A stretch of 64,000 bases of DNA from Morinoia aosen (Eukaryota > Arthropoda > Malacostraca > Amphipoda > Talitridae). Below the pieces are notes generated by a model, which was not told the DNA's origin, searched no databases, and was given only the letters and a program-made list of their open reading frames with translations. A program made the translations under genes and the position numbers. The stretch lies in assembly GCA_030386875.1 (NCBI GenBank), contig CM059560.1:46294757-46358756 (forward strand), written 5' to 3'. Position 1 is the first letter of the stretch. Each line of letters opens with the position of its first letter. Below, in pieces: positions 34,391 to 47,257 of the stretch.

Positions 34391-35909
34391 CTGTAGAGAT
34401 ACCTTCTGTACTCCTTTGTGCGCTGTAGAGATACCTTGTGTACTTCTTTGTGCGCTGTAGAGATACCTTCTGTACTCCTTTGTGCGCTGTAGAGATACCT
34501 TCTGTACTCCTTTGTGCGCTGTAGAGATACCTTCTGTACTCCTTTGTGCGCTGTAGAGATACCTTCTGTACTCCTTTGTGCGCTGTAGAGATACCTTCTG
34601 TACTCCTTTGTACGCTGTAGAGATATTTCCTGTACTCCTTTGTGCGCTGTAGAGATACCTCGTGTACTCCTTTGTACGTTCTAGAGATATTTCCTGTACT
34701 CCTTTGTGCGCTGTAGAGATACCTTCTGTACTCTTTTGTGCGCTGTAGAGATACCTTCTGTACTCCTTTGTGCGCTGTAGAGATACCTTCTGTTCTCCTT
34801 TGTGCGCTGTAGAGATACCTTCTGTACTCCTTTGTGCGCTATAGAGATACCTTCTGTACTCCTTTGTGCGCTGTAGAGATACCTTCTGTACTCCTTTGTG
34901 CGCTGTAGAGATACCTCGTGTACTCCTTTGTACGTTCTAGAGATATTTCCTGTACTCCTTTGTGCGCTTTAGAGATACCTTCTGTACTCCTTTGTGCGCT
35001 GTAGGGATACCTTCTGTACTCCTTTGTACGCTGTAGAGATACCTCGTGTACTCCTTTGTACGTTCTAGAGATATTTCCTGTACTCCTTTGTGCGCTGTAG
35101 AGATACCTTCTGTACTCCTTTGTGCGCTGTAGAGATACCTTCTGTACTCCTTTGTGCGCTGTAGAGATACCTTCTGTACTCCTTTGTACGCTGTAGAGAT
35201 ACCTCGTGTACTCCTTTGTACGTTCTAGAGATATTTCCTGTACTCCTTTGTTGCTTGTAGAGATACCTTCTGTACTCCTTTGTGCGCTGTAGAGATACCT
35301 TCTGTACTCCTTTGTGCGCTGTAGAGATACCTTCTGTACTCCTTTGTGCGCTGTAGAGATACCTTCTGTACTCCTTTGTGCGCTGTAGAGATACCTTCTG
35401 TACTCCTTTGTGCGCTGTAGAGATACCTTCTGTACTCCTTTATACGTTCTAGAGATATTTCCTGTACTCCTTTGTGCGCTGTAGAGATACCTTCTGTACT
35501 CCTTTGTACGCTGTAGAGATACCTCGTGTACTCCTTTGTACGTTCTAGAGATATTTCCTGTACTCCTTTGTGCGCTGTAGAGATACCTCGTGTACTCCTT
35601 TGTACGTTCTGGAGATATTTCCTGTACTCCTTTGTGCGCTGTAGAGATACCTTCTGTACTCCTTTGTGCGCTGTAGAGATACCTTATGTACTCCTTTGTG
35701 CGCTGTAGAGATACCTTCTGTACTCCTTTGTACGCTGTAGAGATACCTCGTGTACTCCTTTGTACGTTCTAGAGATATTTCCTGTACTCCTTTGTGCGCT
35801 GTAGAGATACCTTCTGTACTCCTTTGTGCGCTGTAGAGATACCTTCTGTACTCCTTTGTGCGCTGTAGAGATACCTTCTGTACTCCTTTGTGCGCTGTAG
35901 AGATACCTT

Positions 35910-35917
35910 CTGCATCC
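35910..35917. repeat. Register break: 1-bp deletion, CTGCATCC
   Basis: CTGCATCCTTTG replaces CTGTACTCCTTTG. Unique in the window. The monomer also lies next to GTAGCGATACC, another one-off change. Confidence 0.88.
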
Positions 35918-38900
35918 TTTGTACGCTGTAGCGATACCTCGTGTACTCCTTTGTACGTTCTAGAGATATTTCCTGTACTCCTTTGTGCGCTGTAGAGATA
36001 CCTTCTGTACTCCTTTGTGCGCTGTAGAGATACCTTCTGTACTCCTTTGTGCGCTGTAGAGATACCTTCTGTACTCCTTTGTGCGCTGTAGAGATACCTT
36101 CTGTACTCCTTTGTGCGCTGTAGAGATACCTTCTGTACTCCTTTGTACGCTGTAGAGATTCCTCGTGTACTCCTTTGTACGTTCTAGAGATATTTCCTGT
36201 ACTCCTTTGTGCGCTGTAGAGATACCTTCTGTACTCCTTTGTGCGCTGTAGAGATACCTTCTGTACTCCTTTGTGCGCTGTAGAGATACCTTCTGTACTC
36301 CTTTGTACGCTGTAGAGATACCTTCTGTACTCCTTTGTGCGCTGTAGAGATACCTTCTGTACTCCTTTGTACGCTGTTGAGATACCTCGTGTACTCCTTT
36401 GTACGTTCTAGAGATATTTCCTGTACTCCTTTGTGCGCTGTAGAGATACCTTCTGTACTCCTTTGTGCGCTGTAGAGATACCTTCTGTACTCCTTTGTGC
36501 GCTGTAGAGATACCTTCTGTACTCCTTTGTGCGCTGTAGAGATACCTCGTGTACTCCTTTGTACGCTGTAGAGATACCTTCTGTACTCCTTTGTGCGCTG
36601 TAGAGATACCTTCTGTACTCCTTTGTGAGCTGTAGAGATACCTTCTGTACTCCTTTGTGCGCTGTAGAGATACCTTCTGTACTTCTTTGTGCGCTGTAGA
36701 GATACCTTCTGTACTCCTTTGTACGCTGTAGAGATACCTCGTGTATTCCTTTGTACGTTCTAGAGATATTTCCTGTACTCCTTTGTGCGCTGTAGAGATA
36801 CCTTCTGTACTCCTTTGTGCGCTGTAGAGATACCTTCTGTACTCCTTTGTACGCTGTAGAGATACCTCGTGTACTCCTTTGTACGTTCTAGAGATATTTC
36901 CTGTACTCCTTTGTGCGCTGTAGAGATACCTTCTGTACTCCTTTGTGCGCTGTAGAGATACCTTCTGTACTCCTTTGTGCGCTGTAGAGATACCTTCTGT
37001 ACTATTTTGTACGCTGTAGAGATACCTTCTGTACTCCTTTGTGCGCTGTAGAGATACCTTCTGTACTCCTTTGTACGCTGTAGAGATACCTCGTGTACTC
37101 CTTTGTACGTTCTAGAGATATTTCCTGTACTCCTTTGTGCGCTGTAGAGATACCTTCTGTACTCCTTTGTGCGCTGTAGAGATACCTTCTGTACTCCTTT
37201 GTGCGCTGTAGAGATACCTCGTGTACTCCTTTGTACGTTCTAGAGATATTTCCTGTACTCCTTTGTGCGCTGTAGAGATGCCTTCTGTACTCCTTTGTGC
37301 GCTGTAGAGATACCTTCTGTACTCCTTTGTGCGCTGTGGAGATACCTCGTGTACTCCTTTGTACGTTCTAGAGATATTTCCTGTACTCCTTTGTGCGCTG
37401 TAGAAATACCTTCTGTACTCCTTTGTGCGCTGTAGAAATACCTTCTGTACTCCTTTGTGCGCTGTAGAGATACCTCGTGTACTCCTTTGTACGTTCTAGA
37501 GATATTTCCTGTACTCCTTTGTGCACTGTAGAGATACCTTCTGTACTCCTTTGTGCGCTGTAGAGATACCTTCTGTACTCCTTTGTACGCTGTAGAGATA
37601 CCTTCTGTACTCCTTTGTACGTTCTAGAGATATTTCCTGTACTCCTTTGTGCGCTGTAGAGATATCTTCTGTACTCCTTTGTGCGCTGTAGAGATACCTT
37701 CTGTACTCCTTTGTGCGCTGTAGAGATACCTTCTGTACCCCTTTGTGCGCTGTAGAGATACCTTCTGTACTCCTTTGTACGCTGTAGAGATACCTTCTGT
37801 ACTCCTTTGTGCTCTGTAGAGATACCTTCTGTACTCCTTTGTACGCTGTAGAGATACCTCGTGTACTCCTTTGTACGTTCTAGAGATATTTCCTGTACTC
37901 CTTTGTGCGCTGTAGAGATACCATCTGTACTCCTTTGTGCGCTGTAGAGATACCTTCTGTACTCCTTTGTGCGCTGTGGAGATACCTCGTGTACTCCTTT
38001 GTACGTTCTAGAGATATTTCCTGTACTCCTTTGTGCGCTGTAGAGATACCTTCTGTACTCCTTTGTGCGCTGTAGAGATACCTTCTGTACTCCTTTGTGC
38101 GCTGTAGAGATACCTCGTGTACTCCTTTGTACGTTCTAGAGATATTTCCTGTACTCCTTTGTGCGCTGTAGAGATACCTTCTGTACTCCTTTGTGCGCTG
38201 TAGAGATACCTTCTGTACTCCTTTGTACGCTGTAGAGATACCTCGTGAACTCCTTTGTACGTTCTAGAGATATTTCCTGTACTCCTTTGTGCGCTGTAGA
38301 GATACCTTCTGTACTCCTTTGTGCGCTGTAGAGATACCTTCTGTACTCCTTTGTGCGCTGTAGAGATACCTTCTGTACTCCTTTGTACGTTCTAGAGATA
38401 TTTCCTGTACTCCTTTGTGCGCTGTAGAGATACCTTCTGTACTCCTTTGTACGCTGTAGAGATACCTCGTGTACTCCTTTGTACGTTCTAGAGATATTTC
38501 CTGTAATCCTTTGTGCGCTGTAGAGATACCTTCTGTACTCCTTTGTGCGCTGTAGAGATACCTTCTGTACTCCTTTGTGCGCTGTCGAGATACCTTCTGT
38601 ACTCCTTTGTACGCTGTAGAGATACCTTCTGTACTCCTTTGTACGCTGTAGAGATACCTCGTGTACTCCTTTGTACGTTCTAGAGATATTTCCTGTACTC
38701 CTTTGTGCGCTGTAGAGATACCTTCTGTACTCCTTTGTGCGCTGTAGAGATACCTTCTGTACTCCTTTGTGCGCTGTAGAGATACCTTCTGTACTCCTTT
38801 GTACGCTGTTTAGATACCTCGTGTACTCCTTTGTACGTTCTAGAGATATTTCCTGTACTCCTTTGTGCGCTGTAGAGATACCTTCTGTACTCCTTTGTGC

Positions 38901-39836
38901 GCTGTAGAGATACCTTCTGTACTCCTTTGTGCGCTGTAGAGATACCTCGTGTACTCCATCGTCCGTTCTAGAGATATTTCCTGTACTCCTTTGTGCGCTG
39001 TAGAGATACCTTCTATACTCCTTTGTACGCTGTAGAGATACCTCGTGTACTCCTTTGTACGTTCTAGAGATATTTCCTGTACTCCTTTGTGCGCTGTAGA
39101 GATACCTTCTGTACTCCTTTGTGCGCTGTAGAGATACCTTCTGTACTCCTTTGTGCGCTGTAGAGATACCTCGTGTACTCCTTAGTACGTTCTAGAGATA
39201 TTTCCTGTACTCCTTTGTGCGCTGTAGAGATACCTTCTGTACTCCTTTGTGCGCTGTAGAGATACCTTCTGTACTCCTTTGTGCGCTGTAGAGATACCTT
39301 CTGTACTCCTTTGTGCGCTGTAGAGACACCTCGTGTACTCCTTTGTACGTTCTAGAGATATTTCCTGTACTCCTTTGTGCGCTGTAGAGATACCTTCTGT
39401 ACTCCTTTGTGCACTGTAGAGATACCTTCTGTACTCCTTTGTACGTTCTAGAGATATTTCCTGTACTCCTTTGTGCGCTGTAGAGATACCTTCTGTACTC
39501 CTTTGTACGCTGTAGAGATACCTCGTGTACTCCTTTGTACGTTCTAGAGATATTTCCTGTACTCCTTTGTGCGCTGTAGAGATACCTTCTGTACTCCTTT
39601 GTGCGCTGTAGAGATACCTTCTGTACTCCTTTGTGCGCTGTAGAGATACCTTCTGTACTCCTTTGTACGCTGTAGAGATACCTCGTGTACTCCTTTGTAC
39701 GTTATAGAGATATTTCCTGTACTCCTTTGTGCGCTGTAGAGATACCTTCTGTACTCCTTTGTGCGCTGTAGAGATACCTTCTGTACTCCTTTGTACGCTG
39801 TAGAGACACCTCGTCTACTCCTTTGTACGTTCTAGA

Positions 39837-40764
39837 GATATTTCCTGTACTCCTTTGTTCGCTGTAGAGATACCTTCTGTACTCCTTTGTGCGCTGCAGA
39901 GATACCTTCTGTACTCCTTTGTGCGCTGAAGAAATACCTTCTGTACTCCTTTGTGCGCTGTAGAGATACCTTCTGTACTCCTTTGTGCGCTGTAGAGATA
40001 CCTCGTGAACTCCTTTGTACGCTGTCGAGATACCTTCTGTACTCCTTTGTGCGCTGTAGAGATACCTTCTGTACTCCTTTGTGCGCTGTAGAGATACCTT
40101 CTGTACTCCTTTGTGCGCTGTAGAGATACCTTTTGTACTCCTTTGTGCGCTGTAGAGATACCTTCTGTACTCCTTTGTGCGCTGTAGAGATACCTTCTAT
40201 ACTCCTTTGTGCGCTGTAGAGATACCTTCTGTACTCCTTTGTACGCTGTAGAGATACCTCGTGTACTCCTTTGTACGTTCTAGAGATACTTCCTGTACTC
40301 CTTTGTGCGCTGTAGAGATACCTTCTGTACTCCTTTGTGCGCTGTAGAGATACCTTCTGTACTCCTTTGTGCGCTGTAGAGATACCTTCTGTACTCCTTT
40401 GTGCGCTGTAGAGATACCTTCTGTACTCCTTTGTACGCTGTAGAGATACCTTCTGTACTCCTTTGTACGCTGTAGAGATACCTCGTGTACTCCTTTGTAC
40501 GTTCTAGAGATATTTCCTGTACTCCTTTGTGCGCTGTAGAGATACCTTCTGTACTCCTTTGTGCGCTGTAGAGATACCTTCTGTACTCCTTTGTGCGCTG
40601 TAGAGATACCTTCTGTACTCCTTTGTGCGCTGTAGAGATACCTTCTGTACTCCTTTGTGCGCTGTAGAGATACCTTCTGTACTCCTTTGTGCGCTGTAGA
40701 GATACCTTCTGTACTCCTTTGTGCGCTGTAGAGATACCTTCTGTACTCCTTTGTACGCTGTAGA
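39837..40764. repeat. 928-bp tandem unit, copy 1
   Basis: First of three copies. Shared markers: TTTGTTCGC (39854), GCTGAAGAAATACC (39925), CTCGTGAACTCC (near 40003), GCTGTCGAG (near 40021), CCTTTTGTAC (near 40130), CTTCTATACTCC (near 40194), GATACTTCC (40285). This copy alone has GCTGCAGAG near 39893 and begins with a normal C rather than the GATATTGCC form that begins copies 2 and 3. Confidence 0.88.
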
Positions 40765-41340
40765 GATATTGCCTGTACTCCTTTGTTCGCTGTAGAGATA
40801 CCTTCTGTACTCCTTTGTGCGCTGTAGAGATACCTTCTGTACTCCTTTGTGCGCTGAAGAAATACCTTCTGTACTCCTTTGTGCGCTGTAGAGATACCTT
40901 CTGTACTCCTTTGTGCGCTGTAGAGATACCTCGTGAACTCCTTTGTACGCTGTCGAGATACCTTCTGTACTCCTTTGTGCGCTGTAGAGATACCTTCTGT
41001 ACTCCTTTGTGCGCTGTAGAGATACCTTCTGTACTCCTTTGTGCGCTGTAGAGATACCTTTTGTACTCCTTTGTGCGCTGTAGAGATACCTTCTGTACTC
41101 CTTTGTGCGCTGTAGAGATACCTTCTATACTCCTTTGTGCGCTGTAGAGATACCTTCTGTACTCCTTTGTACGCTGTAGAGATACCTCGTGTACTCCTTT
41201 GTACGTTCTAGAGATACTTCCTGTACTCCTTTGTGCGCTGTAGAGATACCTTCTGTACTCCTTTGTGCGCTGTAGAGATACCTTCTGTACTCCTTTGTGC
41301 GCTGTAGAGATACCTTCTGTACTCCTTTGTACGCTGTAGA
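40765..41340. repeat. 928-bp tandem unit, copy 2, internally deleted (576 bp)
   Basis: Matches copy 1 at +928 up to the GATACTTCC marker (41213), but only 128 bp rather than 480 bp then remain before the next GATATTGCC (41341). The loss is 352 bp, exactly 11 monomers. It begins with GATATTGCC at 40765. Preservation of the 32-bp register across the deletion fits unequal exchange between monomers rather than random breakage. Confidence 0.88.
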
Positions 41341-42268
41341 GATATTGCCTGTACTCCTTTGTTCGCTGTAGAGATACCTTCTGTACTCATTTGTGCGCTG
41401 TAGAGATACCTTCTGTACTCCTTTGTGCGCTGAAGAAATACCTTCTGTACTCCTTTGTGCGCTGTAGAGATACCTTCTGTACTCCTTTGTGCGCTGTAGA
41501 GATACCTCGTGAACTCCTTTGTACGCTGTCGAGATACCTTCTGTACTCCTTTGTGCGCTGTAGAGATACCTTCTGTACTCCTTTGTGCGCTGTAGAGATA
41601 CCTTCTGTACTCCTTTGTGCGCTGTAGAGATACCTTTTGTACTCCTTTGTGCGCTGTAGAGATACCTTCTGTACTCCTTTGTGCGCTGTAGAGATACCTT
41701 CTATACTCCTTTGTGCGCTGTAGAGATACCTTCTGTACTCCTTTGTACGCTGTAGAGATACCTCGTGTACTCCTTTGTACGTTCTAGAGATACTTCCTGT
41801 ACTCCTTTGTGCGCTGTAGAGATACCTTCTGTACTCCTTTGTGCGCTGTAGAGATACCTTCTGTACTCCTTTGTGCGCTGTAGAGATACCTTCTGTACTC
41901 CTTTGTGCGCTGTAGAGATACCTTCTGTACTCCTTTGTACGCTGTAGAGATACCTTCTGTACTCCTTTGTACGCTGTAGAGATACCTCGTGTACTCCTTT
42001 GTACGTTCTAGAGATATTTCCTGTACTCCTTTGTGCGCTGTAGAGATACCTTCTGTACTCCTTTGTGCGCTGTAGAGATACCTTCTGTACTCCTTTGTGC
42101 GCTGTAGAGATACCTTCTGTACTCCTTTGTGCGCTGTAGAGATACCTTCTGTACTCCTTTGTGCGCTGTAGAGATACCTTCTGTACTCCTTTGTGCGCTG
42201 TAGAGATACCTTCTGTACTCCTTTGTGCGCTGTAGAGATACCTTCTGTACTCCTTTGTACGCTGTAGA
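41341..42268. repeat. 928-bp tandem unit, copy 3 (full length)
   Basis: Matches copy 2 at +576 (GCTGAAGAAATACC 41429, GATACTTCC 41789) and has the full 480-bp tail that copy 2 lacks, ending at another GATATTGCC (42269). The long-short-long order means copy 2 arose by deletion after the unit had been duplicated, or copy 3 was restored from a copy-1-like template. Confidence 0.88.
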
Positions 42269-43130
42269 GATATTGCCTGTACTCCTTTGTGCACTGTAGA
42301 GATACCTCGTGTACTCCTTTGTACGTTCTAGAGATATTTCCTGTACTCCTTTGTGCGCTGTAGAGATACCTTCTGTACTCCTTTGTGCGCTGTAGAGATA
42401 CCTTCTGTACTCCTTTGTGCGCTGTAGAGATACCTTCTGTACTCCTTTGTGCGCTGTAGAGATACCTTCTGTACTCCTTTGTGCGCTGTAGAGATACCTT
42501 CTGTACTCCTTTGTGCGCTGTAGAGATACCTTCTGTACTCCTTTGTGCGCTGTAGAGATACCTCGTGTACTCCTTTGTACGTTCTAGAGATATTTCCTGT
42601 ACTCCTTTGTGCGCTGTAGAGATACCTTCTGTACTCCTTTGTGCGCTGTAGAGATACCTTCTGTACTCCTTTGTGCGCTGTAGAGATACATTCTGTACTC
42701 CTTTGTGCGCAGTAGAGATACCTTCTGTACTCCTTTGTACGCTGTAGAGATACCTCGTGTACTCCTTTGTACGTTCTAGAGATATTTCCTGTACTCCTTT
42801 GTGCGCTGTAGAGATACCTTCTGTACTCCTTTGTGCGCTGTAGAGATACCTTCTTTACTCCTTTGTGCGCTGTAGAGATACCTTCTGCACTCCTTTGTAC
42901 GCTGTAGAGATACCTCGTGTACTCCTTTGTACGTTCTAGAGATATTTCCTGTACTCCTTTGTGCGCTGTAGAGATACCTTCTGTACTCCTTTGTGCGCAG
43001 TAGAGATACCTTCTGTACTCCTTTGTGCGCTGTAGAGATACCTTCTGTACTCCTTTGTGCGCTGTAGAGATACCTTCTGTACTCCTTTGTGCGCTGTAAA
43101 GATACCTCGTGTACTCCTTTGTACGTTCTA
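42269..43130. repeat. Satellite joining the 928-bp and 4.1-kb families
   Basis: Ordinary B-C units preceded by one GATATTGCC monomer. Two monomers carry GCGCAGTAG (near 42706 and 42995), a variant I noticed only here. It ends just before the GAGATAATTCC monomer that I use to mark the right-hand super-units. Confidence 0.8.
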
Positions 43131-46100
43131 GAGATAATTCCTGTACTCCTTTGTGCGCTGTAGAGATACCTTCTGTACTCCTTTGTGCGCTGTAGAGATA
43201 CCTTCTGTACTCCTTTGTACGCTGTAGAGATACCTCGTGTACTCCTTTGTACGTTCTAGAGATATTTCCTGTACTCCTTTGTGCGCTGTAGAGATACCTT
43301 CTGTACTCCTTTGTGCGCTGTAGAGATACCTTCTGTACTCCTTTGTACGCTGTGAAGATACCTTCTGTACTCCTTTGTACGCTGTAGAGATACCTCGTGT
43401 ACTCCTTTGTACGTTCTAGAGATATTTCCTGTACTCCTTCGTGCGCTGTAGAGATACCTTCTGTACTCCTTTGTACGCTGTGGAGATACCTTCTGTACTC
43501 CTTTGTACGCTGTAGAGATACCTCGTGTACTCCTTTGTACGTTCTAGAGATATTTCCTGTACTCCTGTGTGCGCTCTAGAGATACCTTCTGAACTCCTTT
43601 GTGCGCTGTAGAGATACCTTCTCTACTCCTTTGTGCGCTGTAGAGATACCTTCTGTACTCCTTTGTGCGCTGTAGAGATACCTTCTGTACTCCTTTGTAC
43701 GCTGTAGAGATACCTCGTGTACTCCTTTGTACGTTCTAGAGATATTTCCTGTACTCCTTTGTGCGCTGTAGAGATACCTTCTGTACTCCTTTGTGCGCTG
43801 TAGAGATACCTTCTGTACTCCTTTGTGCGCTGTAGAGATACCTTCTGTACTCCTTTGTGCGCTGTAGAGATACCTTCTGTACTCCTTTGTGCGCTGTAGA
43901 GATACCTTCTGTACTCCTTTGTACGCTGTAGAGATACCTCGTGTACTCCTTTGTACGTTCTAGAGATATTTCCTGTACTCCTTTGTGCGCTGTAGAGATA
44001 CCTTCTGTACTCCTTTGTGCGCTGTAGAGATACCTTCTGTACTCCTTTGTGTGCTGTAGAGATACCTTCTGTACTCCTTTGTACGCTGTAGAGATACCTT
44101 CTGTACTCCTTTGTGCTCTGTAGAGATACCTTCTTTAATCCTTTGTACGCTGTAGAGATACCTCGTGTACTCCTTTGTACGTTCCAGAGATATTTCCTGT
44201 ACTCCTTTGTGCGCTGTAGAGATACCTTCTGTACTCCTTTGTGCGCTGTAGAGATACCTTCTGTACTACTCTGTGCGCTGTAGAGATACCTTCTGTACTC
44301 CTTTGTGCGCTGTAGAGATACCTCGTGTACTCCTTTGTACGCTGTAGAGATACCTTCTGTACTCCTTTGTGCGCTGTAGAGATACCTTCTGTACTCCTTT
44401 GTGCGCTGTAGAGATACCTTCTGTACTCCTTTGTGCGCTGTAGAGATACCTTCTGTACTCCTTTGTGCGCTGTAGAGATACCTTCTGTACTCCTTTGTGC
44501 GCTGTAGAGATACCTTCTGTACTCCTTTGTGCGCTGTAGAGATACCTTCTGTACTCCTTTGTGCGCTGTAGAGATACCTTCTGTACTCCTTTGTACGCTG
44601 TAGAGATACCTCGTGTACTCATTTGTACGTTCTAGAGATATTTCCTGTACTCCTTTGTGCGCTGTAGAGATACCTTCTGTACTACTTTGTGCGCTGTAGA
44701 GATACCTTCTGTACTCCTTTGTGCGCTGTAGAGATACCTTCTGTACTCCTTTGTGCGCTGTAGAGATACCTTCTGTACTCCTTTGTGCGCTGTAGAGATA
44801 CCTTCTGTACTCCTTTGTACGCTGTAGAGATACCTCGTGTACTCCTTTGTACGTTCTAGAGATATTTCCTGTACTCCTTTGTGCGCTGTAGAGATACCTT
44901 CTGTACTCCTTTGTGCGCTGTAGAAATACCTTCTGTACTCCTTTGTGCGCTGTAGAAATACCTTCTGTACTCCTTTGTGCGCTGTAGAGATACCTTCTGT
45001 ACTCCTTTGTGCGCTGTAGAGATACCTTCTGTACTCCTTTGTGCGCTGTAGAGATACCTTCTGTACTCCTTTGTGCGCTGTAGAGATACCTCGTGTACTC
45101 CTTTGTACGTTCTAGAGATATTTCCTGTACTCCTTTGTGCGCTGTAGAGATACCTTCTGTACTCCTTTGTGCGCTGTAGAGATACCTTCTGTACTCCTTT
45201 GTGCGCTGTAGAGATACCTCGTGTACTCCTTTGTACGTTCTAGAGATATTTCCTGTACTCCTTTGTGCGCTGTAGAGATACCTTTTGTACTCCTTTGTGC
45301 GCTGTAGAGATACCTTCTGTACTCCTTTGTACGCTGTAGAGATACCTCGTGTACTACTTTGTACGTTCTAGAGATATTTCCTGTACTCCTTTGTGCGCTG
45401 TAGAGATACCTTCTGTACTCCTTTGTGCGCTGTAGAGATACCTTCTGTACTCCTTTGTGCGCTGTAGAGATACCTTCTGTACTCCTTTGTGCGCTGTAGA
45501 GATACCTTCTGTACTCCTTTGTACGTTCTAGAGATATTTCCTGTACTCCTTTGTGCGCTGTAGAGATACCTTCTGTACTCCTTTGTACACTGTAGAGATA
45601 CCTCGTGTACTCCTTTGTACGTTCTGTAGATATTTCCTGTACTCCTTTGTGCGCTGTAGAGATACCTTCTGTACTCCTTTGTGCGCTGTAGAGATACCTT
45701 CTGTACTCCTTTGTACGCTGTTGAGATACCTCGTGTACTCCTTTGTACGTTCTTGAGATATTTCCTGTACTCCTTTGTGCGCTGTAGAGATACCTTCTGT
45801 ACTCCTTTGTGCGCTGTAGAGATACCTTCTGTACTCCTTTGTGCGCTGTAGAGATACCTTCTGTACTCCTTTGTACGCTGTAGAGATACCTTCTGTACTC
45901 CTTTGTGCGCTGTAGAGATACCTTCTGTACTCCTTTGTACGCTGTAGAGATACCTCGTGTACTCCTTTGTACGTTCTAGAGATATTTCCTGTACTCCTTT
46001 GTGCGCTGTAGAGTACCTTCTGTACTCCTTTGTGCGCTGTAGAGATACCTTCTGTACTCCTTTGTGCGCTGTAGAGATACCTTCTGTACTCCTTTGTTCG

Positions 46101-47257
46101 CTGTAGAGATACGTTCTGTACTCCTTTGTGCGCTGTAGAGATACCTTCTGTACTCCTTTGTACGCTGTAGAGATACCTCGTGTACTCCTTTGTACGTTCT
46201 AGAGATATTTCCTGTACTCCTTTGTGCGCTGTAGAGATACCTTCTGTACTCCTTTGTGCGCTGTAGAGATACCTTCTGTACTCCTTTGTGCGCTGTAGAG
46301 ATACCTTCTGTACTCCTTTGTCCGCTGTAGAGATACCTTCTGTACTCCTTTGTGCGCTGTAGAGATACCTTCTCTACTCCTTTGTACGCTGTAGAGATAC
46401 CTCGTGTACTCCTTTGTACGTTCTAGAGATATTTCCTGTACTCCTTTGTGCGCTGTAGAGATACCTTCTGTACTCCTTTGTGCGCTGTAGAGATACCTTC
46501 TGTACTCCTTTGTGCGCTGTAGAGATACCTTCTGTACTCCTTTGTGCGCTGTAGAGATACCTTCTGTACTCCTTTATACGTTCTAGAGATATTTCCTGTA
46601 CTCCTTTGTGCGCTGTAGAGATACCTTCTGTACTCCTTTGTACGCTGTAGAGATTCCTCGTTTACTCCTTTGTACGTTCTAGAGATATTTCCTGTACTCC
46701 TTTGTGCGCTGTAGAGATACCTTCTGTACTCCTGTGTGCGCTGTAGAGATACCTTCTGTACTCCTTTGTGCGCTGTAGAGATACCTTCTGTACTCCTTTG
46801 TACGCTGTAGAGATACCTCGTGTACTCCTTTGTACGTTCTAGAGATATTTCTTGTACTCCTTTGTACGCTGTAGAGAAACCTTCTGTACTCCTTTGTGCG
46901 CTGTAGAGATACCTTCTGTACTCCTTTGTGCGCTGTAGAGATACCTTCTGTACTTCTTTGTACGCTGTAGAGATACCTTCTGTACTCCTTTGTGCGCTGT
47001 AGAGACACCTTCTGTACTCCTTTGTACGCTGAAGAGATACCTCGTGTACTCCTTTGTACGTTCTAGAGATATTTCCTGTACTCCTTTGTGCGCTGTAGAG
47101 ATACCTTCTGTACTCCTTTGTGCGCTGTAGAGATACCTTCTGTACTCCTTTGTGCGCTGTAGAGATACCTTCTGTACTCCTTTGTGCGCTGTAGAGATAC
47201 CTTCTGTACTCCTTTGTGCGCTGTAAAGATACCTCGTGTACTCCTTTGTACGTTCTA
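43131..47257. repeat. Right-family super-unit, copy 1 (4127 bp)
   Basis: Markers in order: GAGATAATTCC 43131, GTGAAG near 43352, CTTCGTGCG 43438, GCGCTCTAG with CTGAACTCC 43571, TGCTCTG then CTTTAATCC 44114-44141, GTTCCAGAG near 44182, TACTACTCTG near 44265, a run of about nine A monomers, GTTCTGTAG near 45622, the 1-bp deletion GAGTACC 46011, TTTGTTCGC with ACGTTCTG near 46095, TATACG 46575, CTTGTACTCC 46851. Its length is 129 monomers minus 1 bp. From 43571 on, it is nearly identical to 60562-64000. Confidence 0.88.
46011..46018. repeat. Register break: 1-bp deletion, GAGTACC
   Basis: GTAGAGTACC replaces GTAGAGATACC. The same deletion is at 63002 (offset 16991) but not in the three super-units between. 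It is one of the strongest markers that 43.6-47.0 kb and 60.6-64.0 kb share a recent common source. Confidence 0.9.

Larger units (their letters stand above)
33018..39836. repeat. Satellite block of ordinary short units
   Basis: Continuous monomers with B-C junctions every 3 to 10 monomers and no kilobase duplication that I could trace over its full length. Two of the window's few register breaks are here: TACTGTTTGGGCG at 34378-34390 (1 bp short, with several substitutions) and CTGCATCC at 35910-35917 (1 bp short). TTTGTTGCTTG near 35248-35258 is heavily substituted but keeps the length. The right half (36.8-39.8 kb) is dominated by short units of 4 or 5 monomers, shorter than on the left. 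No gene is seen. Confidence 0.8.

Noticed and set aside
34378..35260. Heavily changed monomers at 34378 and 35248 as edges of an inserted element
   Set aside because: Each change is confined to one monomer, with normal satellite on both sides, no target-site duplication and no foreign sequence.
35526..35708. Plus-strand open frames of 60-88 residues, such as 39887-40123 and 55440-55706
   Set aside because: The plus strand meets TAG of GTAGAG every 96 bp in each frame; longer frames exist only where a monomer variant removes it. Sequence is pure satellite.
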